From assembly GCF_011305995.1 (NCBI RefSeq), contig NZ_CP049910.1, positions 5,780,501-5,844,500 on the forward strand: a stretch of DNA of 64,000 bases, in the 5' to 3' direction. Each line of letters opens with the position of its first letter. The first letter of the stretch is position 1. Made by a program: the position numbers and the translations under genes. Positions 54,378 through 63,125 of the stretch are shown one piece after another. The stretch comes from Diaphorobacter sp. HDW4A (GTDB taxonomy: Bacteria; Pseudomonadota; Gammaproteobacteria; Burkholderiales; Burkholderiaceae_C). The notes below the pieces were generated by a model. That model was given only the letters and a program-made list of their open reading frames with translations, did no database searches and was not told the DNA's origin.

Positions 54378-54621
54378 GGCGGACTGGGCGGTGGATATCG
54401 CCACAAATGAAAACTGCTGGCCAATCTATGCCAGCAATATGAAAGCAGTCTGAACGAGCGGTGAAACTTACAAGAAAAACCTGCATTCGGCTCAACTTGG
54501 CGCATGACGCTAAAATGAAGAATTACCAACCGGTTACCAACCTCGTTCGTGCTGCGGCGACTGTTGGAATGCCACGCAAGCCGGTTGAAGTCGATCCATA
54601 AACTCTTCAACGGAATACCCC

Positions 54622-55686
54622 ATGCCTCTCGTCTCGATGCGCGAACTGCTCGACCATGCTGCCGTAAACGGCTATGGCATCCCAGCTTTCAACGTGAATA
54701 ACCTGGAACAGGTTCAGGCCGTGATGGCGGCTGCAGACGAAGTGGGCGCTCCCGTCATCCTGCAGGCGAGCGCCGGTGCCCGCAAATACGCCGGTGAATC
54801 GTTCATCAAGCACCTGATCCAGGCGGCTGTCGAAGCCTACCCCCACATCCCGCTGGTGATGCACCAGGATCACGGCACTTCGCCCGCCATCTGCCAGGGT
54901 GCGCTGAACCTGGGCTTTGGCTCGGTGATGATGGACGGCTCGCTGCGTGAAGACGGCAAGACCCCTGCAGACTTCGACTACAACGTGGAAGTGACCCGCA
55001 AGGTCGTGGAAATGGCCCACAAGATCGGCGCGACGGTCGAAGGCGAACTCGGCTGCCTCGGCTCGCTCGAAACCGGTCTGGCCGGTGAGGAAGACGGCGT
55101 GGGCGCCGAAGGCGTGCTGGACCATGCGGCCCTGCTGACCGATCCTGAAGAAGCCGCCCAGTTCGTGAAGGCCACCCAGCTGGACGCGCTGGCGATTGCC
55201 ATCGGCACCAGCCACGGCGCCTACAAGTTCTCGCGCAAGCCCACAGGCGACATCCTGTCGATTCAGCGCGTCAAGGAAATCCACGCCCGCCTGCCCAACA
55301 CCCATCTGGTGATGCACGGCTCGTCGTCGGTTCCTCAAGACCTGCTGGCCATCATCAACCAGTTCGGCGGCAAGATGAAGGAAACCTACGGCGTGCCCGT
55401 CGAGGAAATCCAGGAAGCCATCAAGTTCGGCGTGCGCAAGATCAACATCGACACCGATATCCGTCTGGCCATGACCGGCGCGGTGCGCAAATTCCAGGCC
55501 GAGAATCCAGACAAGTTCGACATGCGTGAATGGATGAAGCCAGCCCGCGAAGCCGCCAAGCAGATCTGCAAGCAGCGCTATGTGGAATTTGGCTGTTCTG
55601 GTCAAGCTTCCACGATCAAGGGCGTGCCTTTGACCGAAATGGCTGCAAAATACGCTGCCGGTTCGCTCAAGCAAGTCGTGAACTGA
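54622..55686 (+). CDS. fba: Fructose-bisphosphate aldolase, class II (Calvin-cycle subtype)
   Basis: 354 residues. Zinc-binding motifs [10 protein letters not shown] and [11 protein letters not shown], the loop GTSHGAYKF, and [20 protein letters not shown] are characteristic. It cleaves or forms fructose 1,6-bisphosphate in glycolysis and gluconeogenesis. The subtype name reflects sequence kinship; no Calvin-cycle genes are present here. A good terminator follows at 55725. Confidence 0.95.
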   Translation: MPLVSMRELLDHAAVNGYGIPAFNVNNLEQVQAVMAAADEVGAPVILQASAGARKYAGESFIKHLIQAAVEAYPHIPLVMHQDHGTSPAICQGALNLGFGSVMMDGSLREDGKTPADFDYNVEVTRKVVEMAHKIGATVEGELGCLGSLETGLAGEEDGVGAEGVLDHAALLTDPEEAAQFVKATQLDALAIAIGTSHGAYKFSRKPTGDILSIQRVKEIHARLPNTHLVMHGSSSVPQDLLAIINQFGGKMKETYGVPVEEIQEAIKFGVRKINIDTDIRLAMTGAVRKFQAENPDKFDMREWMKPAREAAKQICKQRYVEFGCSGQASTIKGVPLTEMAAKYAAGSLKQVVN

Positions 55687-55724
55687 TATCGAATCTACTT
55701 TTTCTGCTCCAGTGGAAAGTGCCG

Positions 55725-55766
55725 AAACCCGGCGTCTTGAAAAAGGCGCCGGGTTTTGCTTTTTTG
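55725..55766 (+). terminator. Rho-independent terminator of fba
   Basis: Stem AAACCCGGCG (55725-55734) with CGCCGGGTTT (55747-55756), followed by TGCTTTTTT. The remaining gap to pntA (to 56088) holds no gene that I can see, only the probable pnt promoter region. Confidence 0.85.
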
Positions 55767-56088
55767 GCGTCTAATGCATCATTTCTGGCTGGGGTTATCC
55801 CTTGGTTTTCTGGTTTTGAGCAAGGTTTTTGTAAGCTTTTTGCACAGTTTGACGGCGATAGTAGAAGAGTCGAGCAGAATGCACGGCAGTTTCTGCCGCT
55901 GCCACCTCGCCGGATTACCCGTCCGGTTGGAGGTTGCCCGCAGCCGCCATCGTTTGGACAATTGCCAGCCTGATCCTGGCACGAAGGGGATGACCCTGAG
56001 CATGTTTGCGTTGCCCTGATTGAGCAGGGGCGCGCCCGGACGCTGCAGGGCTCTCCAGAGAAGAGAATTCAAAACTCCAGGAGATACC

Positions 56089-57204
56089 ATGTTGATAGGT
56101 GTGCCAGCCGAGACGGTGGCGAGGGAAGCCCGGGTCGCAGTGACCCCGGAGACGGTCAAGAAGCTCACGGCGCAGGGTCACCAGATCCGGGTGCAGAGCG
56201 GAGCAGGCGTTGCCGCCAGCGTGACCGATGAGGCCTACGCGGCAGCGGGGGCCGAGATTGTGGATCTGAACGTCGCATGGGGCGCTGATCTGGTTCTGAA
56301 AGTGCGCGCACCGAGCGAGGCTGAAATGCCGCTGCTCAAACCCGGCACGACGGTGGTGGGCATGCTCAACCCGTTTGACGCCGCAGGCCTTCAGCGCATG
56401 GCGGCCGGCAATGTGACCGCTTACGCACTCGAAGCCGCACCGCGCACCACCCGCGCGCAGAGCATGGACGTGCTCTCGTCGCAGGCCAACGTGGCGGGTT
56501 ACAAGGCCGTCATCATGGCGGTGGACCGCTACCAGCGCTTTTTCCCCATGCTGATGACGGCTGCAGGCACCGTGAAGGCGGCGCGTGTGGTGATTCTGGG
56601 GGTGGGCGTGGCAGGTCTGCAGGCGATTGCAACCGCCAAGCGCCTGGGCGCCGTGATCGAGGCGAGCGATGTGCGCCCGAGCGTCAAGGAGCAGGTCGAG
56701 TCGCTGGGCGGTAAGTTCATCGACGTGCCTTTCGAGACACAGGAAGAAAAAGAAGCAGCAGAAGGTGTCGGCGGCTATGCCCGTCCGATGCCCGAGAGCT
56801 GGCTGGCGCGCCAGCGCGCCGAGGTAGCCAAGCGCGTGGCGCAGGCCGACGTGGTGATCACGACCGCGCTCATTCCTGGACGTGCCGCCCCTGTGCTGGT
56901 GACCGAAGACATGGTCAAATCCATGAAAGCCGGATCGGTCATCATTGATCTGGCTGCGGCGCAGGGTGGCAATTGCCCTCTGACCGAGGCGGACCGGACC
57001 GTCGTCAAGCATGGAGTGACCCTTGTGGGAGAGACCAATTTGCCTGCGCTGGTCGCGGCGGACGCGTCGGCACTGTACGCTCGCAACGTTCTGGACTTTC
57101 TCAAACTCATCCTCGACAAGGAAGGCAAGGTGCACATCAACCGCGAGGACGACATCGTGGTCGCCTGTCTGGTGGCCCACGAAGGTGCCGTCACCCGCAA
57201 GTGA
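56089..57204 (+). CDS. pntAa: NAD(P) transhydrogenase subunit alpha, NAD-binding part
   Basis: 371 residues, the soluble NAD(H)-binding domain I. Blocks: MLIGVPAETVAREARVAVTP, YALEAAPRTTRAQSMDVLSS, the Rossmann motif VVILGVGVAGLQAIATAKRL, and SVIIDLAAAQGGNCPLTEAD. In split transhydrogenases this chain joins PntAb and PntB to reduce NADP using NADH and the proton gradient. CAGGAG precedes the ATG at 56089. It is separated from pntAb by a lipoprotein gene. Confidence 0.95.
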   Translation: MLIGVPAETVAREARVAVTPETVKKLTAQGHQIRVQSGAGVAASVTDEAYAAAGAEIVDLNVAWGADLVLKVRAPSEAEMPLLKPGTTVVGMLNPFDAAGLQRMAAGNVTAYALEAAPRTTRAQSMDVLSSQANVAGYKAVIMAVDRYQRFFPMLMTAAGTVKAARVVILGVGVAGLQAIATAKRLGAVIEASDVRPSVKEQVESLGGKFIDVPFETQEEKEAAEGVGGYARPMPESWLARQRAEVAKRVAQADVVITTALIPGRAAPVLVTEDMVKSMKAGSVIIDLAAAQGGNCPLTEADRTVVKHGVTLVGETNLPALVAADASALYARNVLDFLKLILDKEGKVHINREDDIVVACLVAHEGAVTRK

Positions 57205-57255
57205 AACTGATGCTGCTTGCCGCCTGTTCGGGATAGCAAGGATTTTGGTTTTTTC

Positions 57256-57987
57256 ATGTTGAAGATTTCTGTGCGTACACGCTCTGCGCTGGCCCTGACG
57301 GCCATCGCGGTTTCCGCGGCGTTTCTGACCGCCTGCGCGCCGATGGAGCCCAACCTGGTGAAGGTGGGGCGCTCCGATCTGCAGTTGCCTCCGGGTGACT
57401 GGGAGCGCATCGATCAGGGCGCGGACGCACTCTTCAACGTGATGCCGGATGACGTCTCGCACGATCTGCCCATGCGCACCCAGGCCGTCGGCCTGCGTGG
57501 CCCACAAAGCGAAATGCTGGCCGTGATCGTCGTGCAGACCAACGCCACCAACGATCCTCGCGACTCCACTTTGTGGAGCCACACCTGCCCCGATCAAAAG
57601 GGCGTGCAGGTCGACGATTTCGCGAAGGGCAGCCCGATCCGTATTGACTGTCTGCGTTTCAAGCGACGCGCGGACAACGAAGAGTTCCTGACGAAGAATC
57701 GCCCAGTTCTGGAAAAGTGGGTCAAGCAACACAACGCTGTACCCCTTGCGCCATATTCGCACGTGTCCTACCGGTACGCGACTGCGGAAGGCGGTTACCT
57801 GCTGGTGGAAGCCCTTGTCGACCAACGCCTGCTGCGGCCAAAAACCGTGGGCACGGACCAATTCCTTTCAGCGGGTAAGCCTGCGCAGGAATGGCTCGAC
57901 AACTTTGTGCAAGCCGCCAAGAACAGTGTTGCCATGCTGGATGGCCGATTCGTCGTACCGCCATTTCCCGTACCGCTTCCTCAATAA
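57256..57987 (+). CDS. Putative lipoprotein inserted in the pnt operon
   Basis: 243 residues. The signal peptide ends with a lipobox-like SAAFLTACAPME, so a lipid anchor on Cys27 is likely. The mature protein has no motif that I recognise; KVGRSDLQLPPGDWERI, two further Cys residues (HTCPDQ, RIDCLRF) that could form a disulfide, and a proline-rich end (PPFPVPLPQ) are notable. It lies 51 bp after pntAa and 94 bp before pntAb on the same strand, and so is probably co-transcribed with the transhydrogenase. Confidence 0.7.
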   Translation: MLKISVRTRSALALTAIAVSAAFLTACAPMEPNLVKVGRSDLQLPPGDWERIDQGADALFNVMPDDVSHDLPMRTQAVGLRGPQSEMLAVIVVQTNATNDPRDSTLWSHTCPDQKGVQVDDFAKGSPIRIDCLRFKRRADNEEFLTKNRPVLEKWVKQHNAVPLAPYSHVSYRYATAEGGYLLVEALVDQRLLRPKTVGTDQFLSAGKPAQEWLDNFVQAAKNSVAMLDGRFVVPPFPVPLPQ

Positions 57988-58081
57988 CCGCATGCAGGAC
58001 GCGCGCTGAACAACCAACAAGGCGCGCGATCCTGCAGAAGGTGTGGGGGAGCACCTGATACAAGAATCAAGGAGAACGCTC

Positions 58082-58414
58082 ATGGAGTCTGTTTCCCCCA
58101 CACTGATCAATCTGATCATCTTCGTGCTGGCCATCTATGTTGGCTACCACGTTGTCTGGACGGTCACGCCCGCCCTGCACACACCGCTGATGGCGGTGAC
58201 CAACGCCATCTCGGCGATCGTGATCGTGGGCGCCATGCTCGCGGCGGCGCTCACCGAGACCACGCTCGGTAAGACCATGGGCGTGCTCGCCGTGGCGCTG
58301 GCTGCGGTGAACGTGTTCGGCGGCTTCCTCGTCACCCGGCGCATGCTGGAGATGTTCAAGAAAAAGGAGCGCAAGGCCGCTCCCGCTTCGGCTGACGCGA
58401 AGAAGGAGGCCTGA
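58082..58414 (+). CDS. pntAb: NAD(P) transhydrogenase subunit alpha, membrane part
   Basis: 110 residues with three hydrophobic segments: NLIIFVLAIYVGYHVVWTVT, ALHTPLMAVTNAISAIVIVG, and GVLAVALAAVNVFGGFLVTR. This is the proton-channel portion contributed by the alpha chain in split enzymes. AAGGAG lies upstream of the ATG at 58082. pntB follows after 2 bp. Confidence 0.93.
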   Translation: MESVSPTLINLIIFVLAIYVGYHVVWTVTPALHTPLMAVTNAISAIVIVGAMLAAALTETTLGKTMGVLAVALAAVNVFGGFLVTRRMLEMFKKKERKAAPASADAKKEA

Positions 58415-58416
58415 AC

Positions 58417-59841
58417 ATGAGCATGAATCTGGTCACGCTGCTGTATCTCATCGCCAGCATCTGCTTCATCCAGGCCCTGAAGGGCCTCTCCCATCCCACC
58501 ACTTCGATTCGCGGCAATGTCTTCGGCATGGTCGGTATGGCGATTGCGGTCGTCACCACGGCCGCGCTGATCTACAAGCTCGCGGGCGAAAGCGCGCAGG
58601 GTCTGGTCTACGTGCTCGGCGGCCTGGTCGTTGGCGGCGGTATCGGTGCCTTCATGGCCAACCGCGTCGAGATGACCAAGATGCCCGAACTCGTCGCCTT
58701 CATGCACAGCATGATCGGCTTGGCGGCGGTGTTCATCGCAGTCGCGGCGGCGGTCGAGCCCTGGGCCTTCGGTATCACTGGCCACAACTCGCCGATCCCG
58801 CACGGCAACCGTCTTGAACTCGCGCTCGGCGCGGCGATTGGTGCCATCACCTTCAGCGGCTCGGTCATCGCGTTCGGCAAGCTCTCGGGCAAGTACAAGT
58901 TCCGCCTGTTCCAGGGTGCTCCCGTGCAGTTCAAGGGCCAGCACATGCTGAATCTGTTGCTTGCTCTGGCGCTGGTGTTCTTCATCGTGGGCTACACCAT
59001 CAGCGAAGCACGCATCGACATGTGGATGCTGATCGCGCTGGCGTTCATCCTCGGCGTGCTGATCATCATCCCGATCGGCGGCGCGGACATGCCGGTTGTG
59101 GTCTCGATGCTCAACAGCTACTCCGGCTGGGCGGCTGCCGGCATCGGATTTTCGCTCAACAACAGCATGCTGATCATCGCGGGCTCGCTCGTGGGCAGCT
59201 CGGGCGCGATCCTCAGCTACATCATGTGCAAGGCGATGAACCGTTCGTTCTTCAACGTGATTCTGGGCGGCTTCGGTGGTGATGCGACTGCAGCCACCGG
59301 CGGCAAGGCCGAGCAGCGCCCGGTCAAGAGCGGCAGCGCCGACGATGCGGCCTTTGTGTTGAGTCAGGCTGAGTCCGTGGTGATCGTTCCGGGTTACGGC
59401 TTGGCCGTCGCCCGTGCCCAGCACGCGGTGAAGGAGTTGGCCGCCAAGCTCACCGAAAAGGGCGTCAACGTGAAATACGCGATCCACCCGGTTGCTGGTC
59501 GCATGCCCGGCCACATGAACGTGCTGCTGGCCGAGGCCGAGGTGCCCTACGACCAGGTCTTCGAGATGGAAGACATCAATGGCGAGTTCGGGCAGGCGGA
59601 CGTGGCGATCATTCTGGGCGCCAACGACGTGGTGAATCCTGCTGCGCACACGAAGGGCAGTCCTATTTACGGCATGCCTATCCTTGAGGCTTACAAGGCG
59701 AAGACGGTGATCGTTAACAAGCGGTCCATGGCTGCGGGGTATGCGGGTCTGGACAACGAGTTGTTCTATATGGACAAGACGATGATGGTGTTTGGGGATG
59801 CGAAGAAGGTGGTGGAGGATATTGGCAAGGCTGTTGAGTAA
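58417..59841 (+). CDS. pntB: NAD(P) transhydrogenase subunit beta
   Basis: 474 residues. The N-terminal half has about nine membrane helices of the proton channel. The C-terminal NADP(H)-binding domain III carries the motif IVPGYGLAVARAQHAVKELA, YAIHPVAGRMPGHMNVLLAE and VIILGANDVVNPAA. It completes the transhydrogenase that supplies NADPH. AAGGAGG is 7-8 bases upstream. A terminator follows. Confidence 0.96.
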   Translation: MSMNLVTLLYLIASICFIQALKGLSHPTTSIRGNVFGMVGMAIAVVTTAALIYKLAGESAQGLVYVLGGLVVGGGIGAFMANRVEMTKMPELVAFMHSMIGLAAVFIAVAAAVEPWAFGITGHNSPIPHGNRLELALGAAIGAITFSGSVIAFGKLSGKYKFRLFQGAPVQFKGQHMLNLLLALALVFFIVGYTISEARIDMWMLIALAFILGVLIIIPIGGADMPVVVSMLNSYSGWAAAGIGFSLNNSMLIIAGSLVGSSGAILSYIMCKAMNRSFFNVILGGFGGDATAATGGKAEQRPVKSGSADDAAFVLSQAESVVIVPGYGLAVARAQHAVKELAAKLTEKGVNVKYAIHPVAGRMPGHMNVLLAEAEVPYDQVFEMEDINGEFGQADVAIILGANDVVNPAAHTKGSPIYGMPILEAYKAKTVIVNKRSMAAGYAGLDNELFYMDKTMMVFGDAKKVVEDIGKAVE

Positions 59842-59868
59842 GCCTTTCCTTTCTTCGTTTGATTGAAG

Positions 59869-59903
59869 GCCGTGCAGTGCTTTTTGTGCTGCGCGGCTTT
59901 TTT
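59869..59903 (+). terminator. Rho-independent terminator of the pnt operon
   Basis: Stem GCCGTGCAG (59869-59877) with CTGCGCGGC (59889-59897), one T-G pair, followed by six T. Confidence 0.85.
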
Positions 59904-59927
59904 GCGTTTGCTGGTTTGTTGAGTTCA

Positions 59928-60105
59928 GAGGCCGGGACTGCCCCCGGCGGGGCAATCACTTTTTGCTCGGCGCGCAAAAAGTAATCCAAAACGCGCTTGA
60001 AGTCATGCAGCAAAACTCTCTGCGAGTCCTTCGGACTCTCCGTTCAGACAGCATGCCGCAAAAGCGACCTGAAGAGGTGTTTGCGGCACTTCGCTTTGCT
60101 CGTGC
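59928..60105 (+). repeat. Structured intergenic repeat, copy 1
   Basis: About 178 bp that match 62845-63021 at most positions in the same orientation. Inner hairpins: ACTTTTTGC (59958-59966) with GCAAAAAGT (59974-59982) around TCGGCGC, and GAGTCC (60024-60029) with GGACTC (60033-60038) around TTC. Open frames in this DNA on either strand appear spurious. Confidence 0.85.
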
Positions 60106-60297
60106 CGGTTTTTTGGGCGTTGTGGTTGATGCGAGGGGTTCGCATTTGGTTGATCGCCATGATAAAAGCGAACGGGCGTGCAGAAATTTGCATTTCTCTA
60201 GGGTAATCCAGACTTCTGAATCGTCTCGCGCACGGGACAATGCCCAAGATTTACACAATTTTTTGCATCAGACTTCGAATATTCAGGAGACCCCAGC

Positions 60298-61977
60298 ATG
60301 ACAGATCGTCCCTGGCTCAGCGCTTATCCGCCGGGCGTGCCATCCGATATCGACCCGTCGCAGTATGAGTCGCTGGTCGAACTCATGGAGCAGGCATTCC
60401 GAGACTACGCTGGCCGTTCGGCGTACAGCTTCATGGGCAAGGAGATCTCTTATGCCGAGACCGACTCCGAGAGCCGTCAGCTTGCGGCCTATCTGCAGTC
60501 GTTGGGGCTGGTGAAGGGGGATCGCGTAGCGATCATGATGCCGAACGTGCCGCAGTATCCGGTGGCGGTGGCAGCGATTCTGCGGGCCGGGTTCGTGGTG
60601 GTGAACGTCAATCCGCTGTACACCCCGCGCGAGTTGGAGCATCAGCTGAAGGATTCGGGATCCAAGGCGATCATCATCATCGAAAATTTCGCGGCAACGC
60701 TGCAGGCCTGTATGGCGAGCACGCCGGTCAAGCATGTGGTACTGGCCACGATGGGCGATCGCATGGGGTTTCTCAAGGGCATGGTGATCAACTATGTCGT
60801 GCGCAACGTGAAGAAGCTGGTGCCGCAGTTCTCGCTTCCGGGTGCGGTGCGCTTCAACGATGCGCTGGCGCGCGGAGCGAAGGCGTCGTTCAGCAAGCCC
60901 GATATCCATCCCGAAGACATCGCGCTGCTGCAGTACACCGGCGGCACCACGGGAGTGTCCAAGGGCGCAGTGCTGCTGCACCGGAACATCATCGCCAACG
61001 TACTGCAGTCCGAAGCCTGGAATGCACCGGTGATGAGCAAGGTGCCGCAGGGCGAGCAGCCCACCAATATTTGTGCGTTGCCGCTTTATCACATCTTCGC
61101 GTTCACCGTGAACATGATGCTGTCGATGCGTACCGGCGGCAAAAGCATTCTGATCCCCAATCCACGCGATCTGCCAGCGGTGCTCAAGGAGCTGTCCAAG
61201 CAGACCTTCCACAGTTTTCCGGCGGTGAACACGCTGTTCAACGGATTGGCCAATCATCCGGACTTCAACACCGTCAACTGGAAGAACCTCAAGTGCTCGG
61301 TCGGCGGTGGCATGGCCGTGCAGGGTGCGGTCGCCAAGCTGTGGCTCGAGAAGACGGGCTGCCCCATTGTTGAGGGCTACGGCCTGTCCGAGACCAGTCC
61401 ATCCGCGAGCTGCAATCCGGTCACGTCCAAGGAGTTCTCAGGAACCATCGGTGTGCCGATTCCCAGCACCTATATGAAGCTGATCGATGATGAAGGCCGC
61501 GACGTGATCCTCAAAGGCACGCCTGGTGAAATCGTCATCAAGGGCCCGCAGGTCATGGCGGGCTACTGGCAGCGCCCGGACGAGACCGCGAAGGTCATGA
61601 CCGAGGATGGCTATTTCAAGACTGGCGACATCGGTGTTCTTGATGACCGCGGATTCTTCAAGATCGTCGATCGCAAGAAGGATATGGTGCTGGTCAGTGG
61701 CTTCAACGTCTATCCGAACGAGGTCGAGGACCTCGTCGCGACCATGCCTGGCGTGATGGAATGTGCTGTGGTCGGTGTGCCCGACGAAAAGACCGGAGAG
61801 GCCGTCAAGCTCGTGATCGTGAAGAAAGACCCCGGCCTGACTGAGGCACAGGTCAAGGAGTTCTGCCAGAACAACCTCACAGGCTACAAACGCCCCCGTG
61901 TCATCGAGTTCCGCGAGAGTCTGCCCAAGACGCCGGTGGGCAAGATTCTGCGACGCGAACTGCGCGACAAAAAATGA
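60298..61977 (+). CDS. fadD: Long-chain acyl-CoA synthetase
   Basis: 559 residues. AMP-binding motifs: YTGGTTGVSKGAVL (ATP loop), GYGLSETSPSASCNP, GYFKTGDIGVLDDRGFFKIVDRKKDMVLVSGFNVYPNEVED, and the C-terminal catalytic Lys in LPKTPVGKILRRELRDK. It activates fatty acids to acyl-CoA with ATP to AMP for beta-oxidation or lipid synthesis. The upstream AGGAGA precedes the ATG. It lies between the two repeat copies with the nucleosidase gene. Confidence 0.9.
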   Translation: MTDRPWLSAYPPGVPSDIDPSQYESLVELMEQAFRDYAGRSAYSFMGKEISYAETDSESRQLAAYLQSLGLVKGDRVAIMMPNVPQYPVAVAAILRAGFVVVNVNPLYTPRELEHQLKDSGSKAIIIIENFAATLQACMASTPVKHVVLATMGDRMGFLKGMVINYVVRNVKKLVPQFSLPGAVRFNDALARGAKASFSKPDIHPEDIALLQYTGGTTGVSKGAVLLHRNIIANVLQSEAWNAPVMSKVPQGEQPTNICALPLYHIFAFTVNMMLSMRTGGKSILIPNPRDLPAVLKELSKQTFHSFPAVNTLFNGLANHPDFNTVNWKNLKCSVGGGMAVQGAVAKLWLEKTGCPIVEGYGLSETSPSASCNPVTSKEFSGTIGVPIPSTYMKLIDDEGRDVILKGTPGEIVIKGPQVMAGYWQRPDETAKVMTEDGYFKTGDIGVLDDRGFFKIVDRKKDMVLVSGFNVYPNEVEDLVATMPGVMECAVVGVPDEKTGEAVKLVIVKKDPGLTEAQVKEFCQNNLTGYKRPRVIEFRESLPKTPVGKILRRELRDKK

Positions 61978-62047
61978 CATGACCCGGCGTGGTCCGCAGC
62001 CTCGATAATCTTCGGCTTTGTTTGTTGTTTGTCCGGGGAGCTTTGAC

Positions 62048-62812
62048 GTGTCGACCATTGCCATCTTGAGTGCGCTGCCGCAGGAACAAGGCAGCCTTGT
62101 TTCCGCACTTCAGCACGCCGAAAAAATCACGCACGCGGGCCGCACGTTCTGGCGGGGCACGCTGCATGGTCACGCGGTCGTGCTCGCCTTGTCGGGCATC
62201 GGCAAGGTCGCAGCAGCCACCACGACTACCGCGCTGATCGAGTGCTTTGGCGCTCGGCGCATCGTCTTCACCGGCGTCGCGGGCGGCTTGGGCGCAAACG
62301 TGCAAGTGGGCGATGTGGTGGTCGCGCAGGACTATCTCCAGCACGACATGGATGCCTCGCCTATCGTGGAGCGCTGGTTGGTACCCGGCTATCCGCAGAT
62401 CCGCATGGCTTGCGATCCCGCGTTGACCGAAGCGCTGCTCGCCGCCACGCGCTTCACGGTTGAGCGCGACAGCAGCCAGATCGACTGGCCTTCGCTTGGC
62501 ATGGAGGCACGCCATGTGCCGCAGGTGCACGCGGGACTGATTGCCAGCGGGGATCGGTTCGTGAGCACTGCGGGGGAGTCTGCCGTGCTGCGGGCTTCGC
62601 TGGAGTCAGCGGGGCATGCTGTGCTGGCGGTGGAGATGGAGGGCGCTGCCGTGGCGCAGGTCTGTGCGGACTATGGGGTGGCGTTCGCTGCGGTGCGGAC
62701 GGTTTCCGATCGGGCAGATGATGGGGCGCATCTCGACTTTTTGCAGTTTGTGGAGACTGTTGCGGCACGGTATGCGGACCATGTGGTGCATGCGTTTTTG
62801 AAGTCTCTTTGA
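62048..62812 (+). CDS. mtnN: 5'-methylthioadenosine/S-adenosylhomocysteine nucleosidase
   Basis: 254 residues. It begins at a GTG (62048) with GGGGAG upstream. Motifs: TIAILSALPQEQ with the catalytic Glu region, GVAGGLGANVQVGDVVVAQD, EMEGAAVAQVCADYGV for the ribose, and RTVSDRADD with the catalytic Asp. It cleaves adenine from MTA and SAH, recycling SAM by-products and, where luxS is present, feeding autoinducer-2 synthesis. Slightly longer than the Escherichia coli enzyme. Confidence 0.88.
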   Translation: MSTIAILSALPQEQGSLVSALQHAEKITHAGRTFWRGTLHGHAVVLALSGIGKVAAATTTTALIECFGARRIVFTGVAGGLGANVQVGDVVVAQDYLQHDMDASPIVERWLVPGYPQIRMACDPALTEALLAATRFTVERDSSQIDWPSLGMEARHVPQVHAGLIASGDRFVSTAGESAVLRASLESAGHAVLAVEMEGAAVAQVCADYGVAFAAVRTVSDRADDGAHLDFLQFVETVAARYADHVVHAFLKSL

Positions 62813-62844
62813 TTTTTTGTGCTTCTGCTGGGGCGTTGCTTACG

Positions 62845-63021
62845 GAGGCCGGGACGGCCCCCGGCGGGGCAATCACTTTTTGCTCGGCGCGTAAAAAGTA
62901 ATCAAAAACGCGCTTGGAAGTCATGCGGCAAAACTCTCTGCGAGCCTGCGGCTCTCCGTTCAGGCAGCTTGCCGCAAAAGTGATTTGAAGAGGTATGTTT
63001 GGTACGTCGCTGCGCTCGTGC
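62845..63021 (+). repeat. Structured intergenic repeat, copy 2
   Basis: Same element as 59928-60105. Hairpins: ACTTTTTGC (62875-62883) with GTAAAAAGT (62891-62899), GAGCC (62942-62946) with GGCTC (62950-62954), and an outer pair TGCGGCAA (62924-62931) with TTGCCGCA (62969-62976). A further perfect hairpin ATCTCGCG-TT-CGCGAGAT lies just beyond at 63025-63042. It fills the 313-bp gap between the nucleosidase gene and corA. Confidence 0.85.
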
Positions 63022-63125
63022 TGTATCTCGCGTTCGCGAGATGCATATGCGCCTGCGGCGCGTTGGCTTGCTCCTTCGCCCACTTGGGATAGGGAGAGAC
63101 CCGGCCAGCCGTACTCAAAAAGGGA

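Noticed and set aside
59956..60258. Short frames inside the intergenic repeats (also 62454-63083)
   Set aside because: They arise from the repeat DNA itself. Frame and sequence differ between copies while the hairpins are kept, which points to structure rather than protein.
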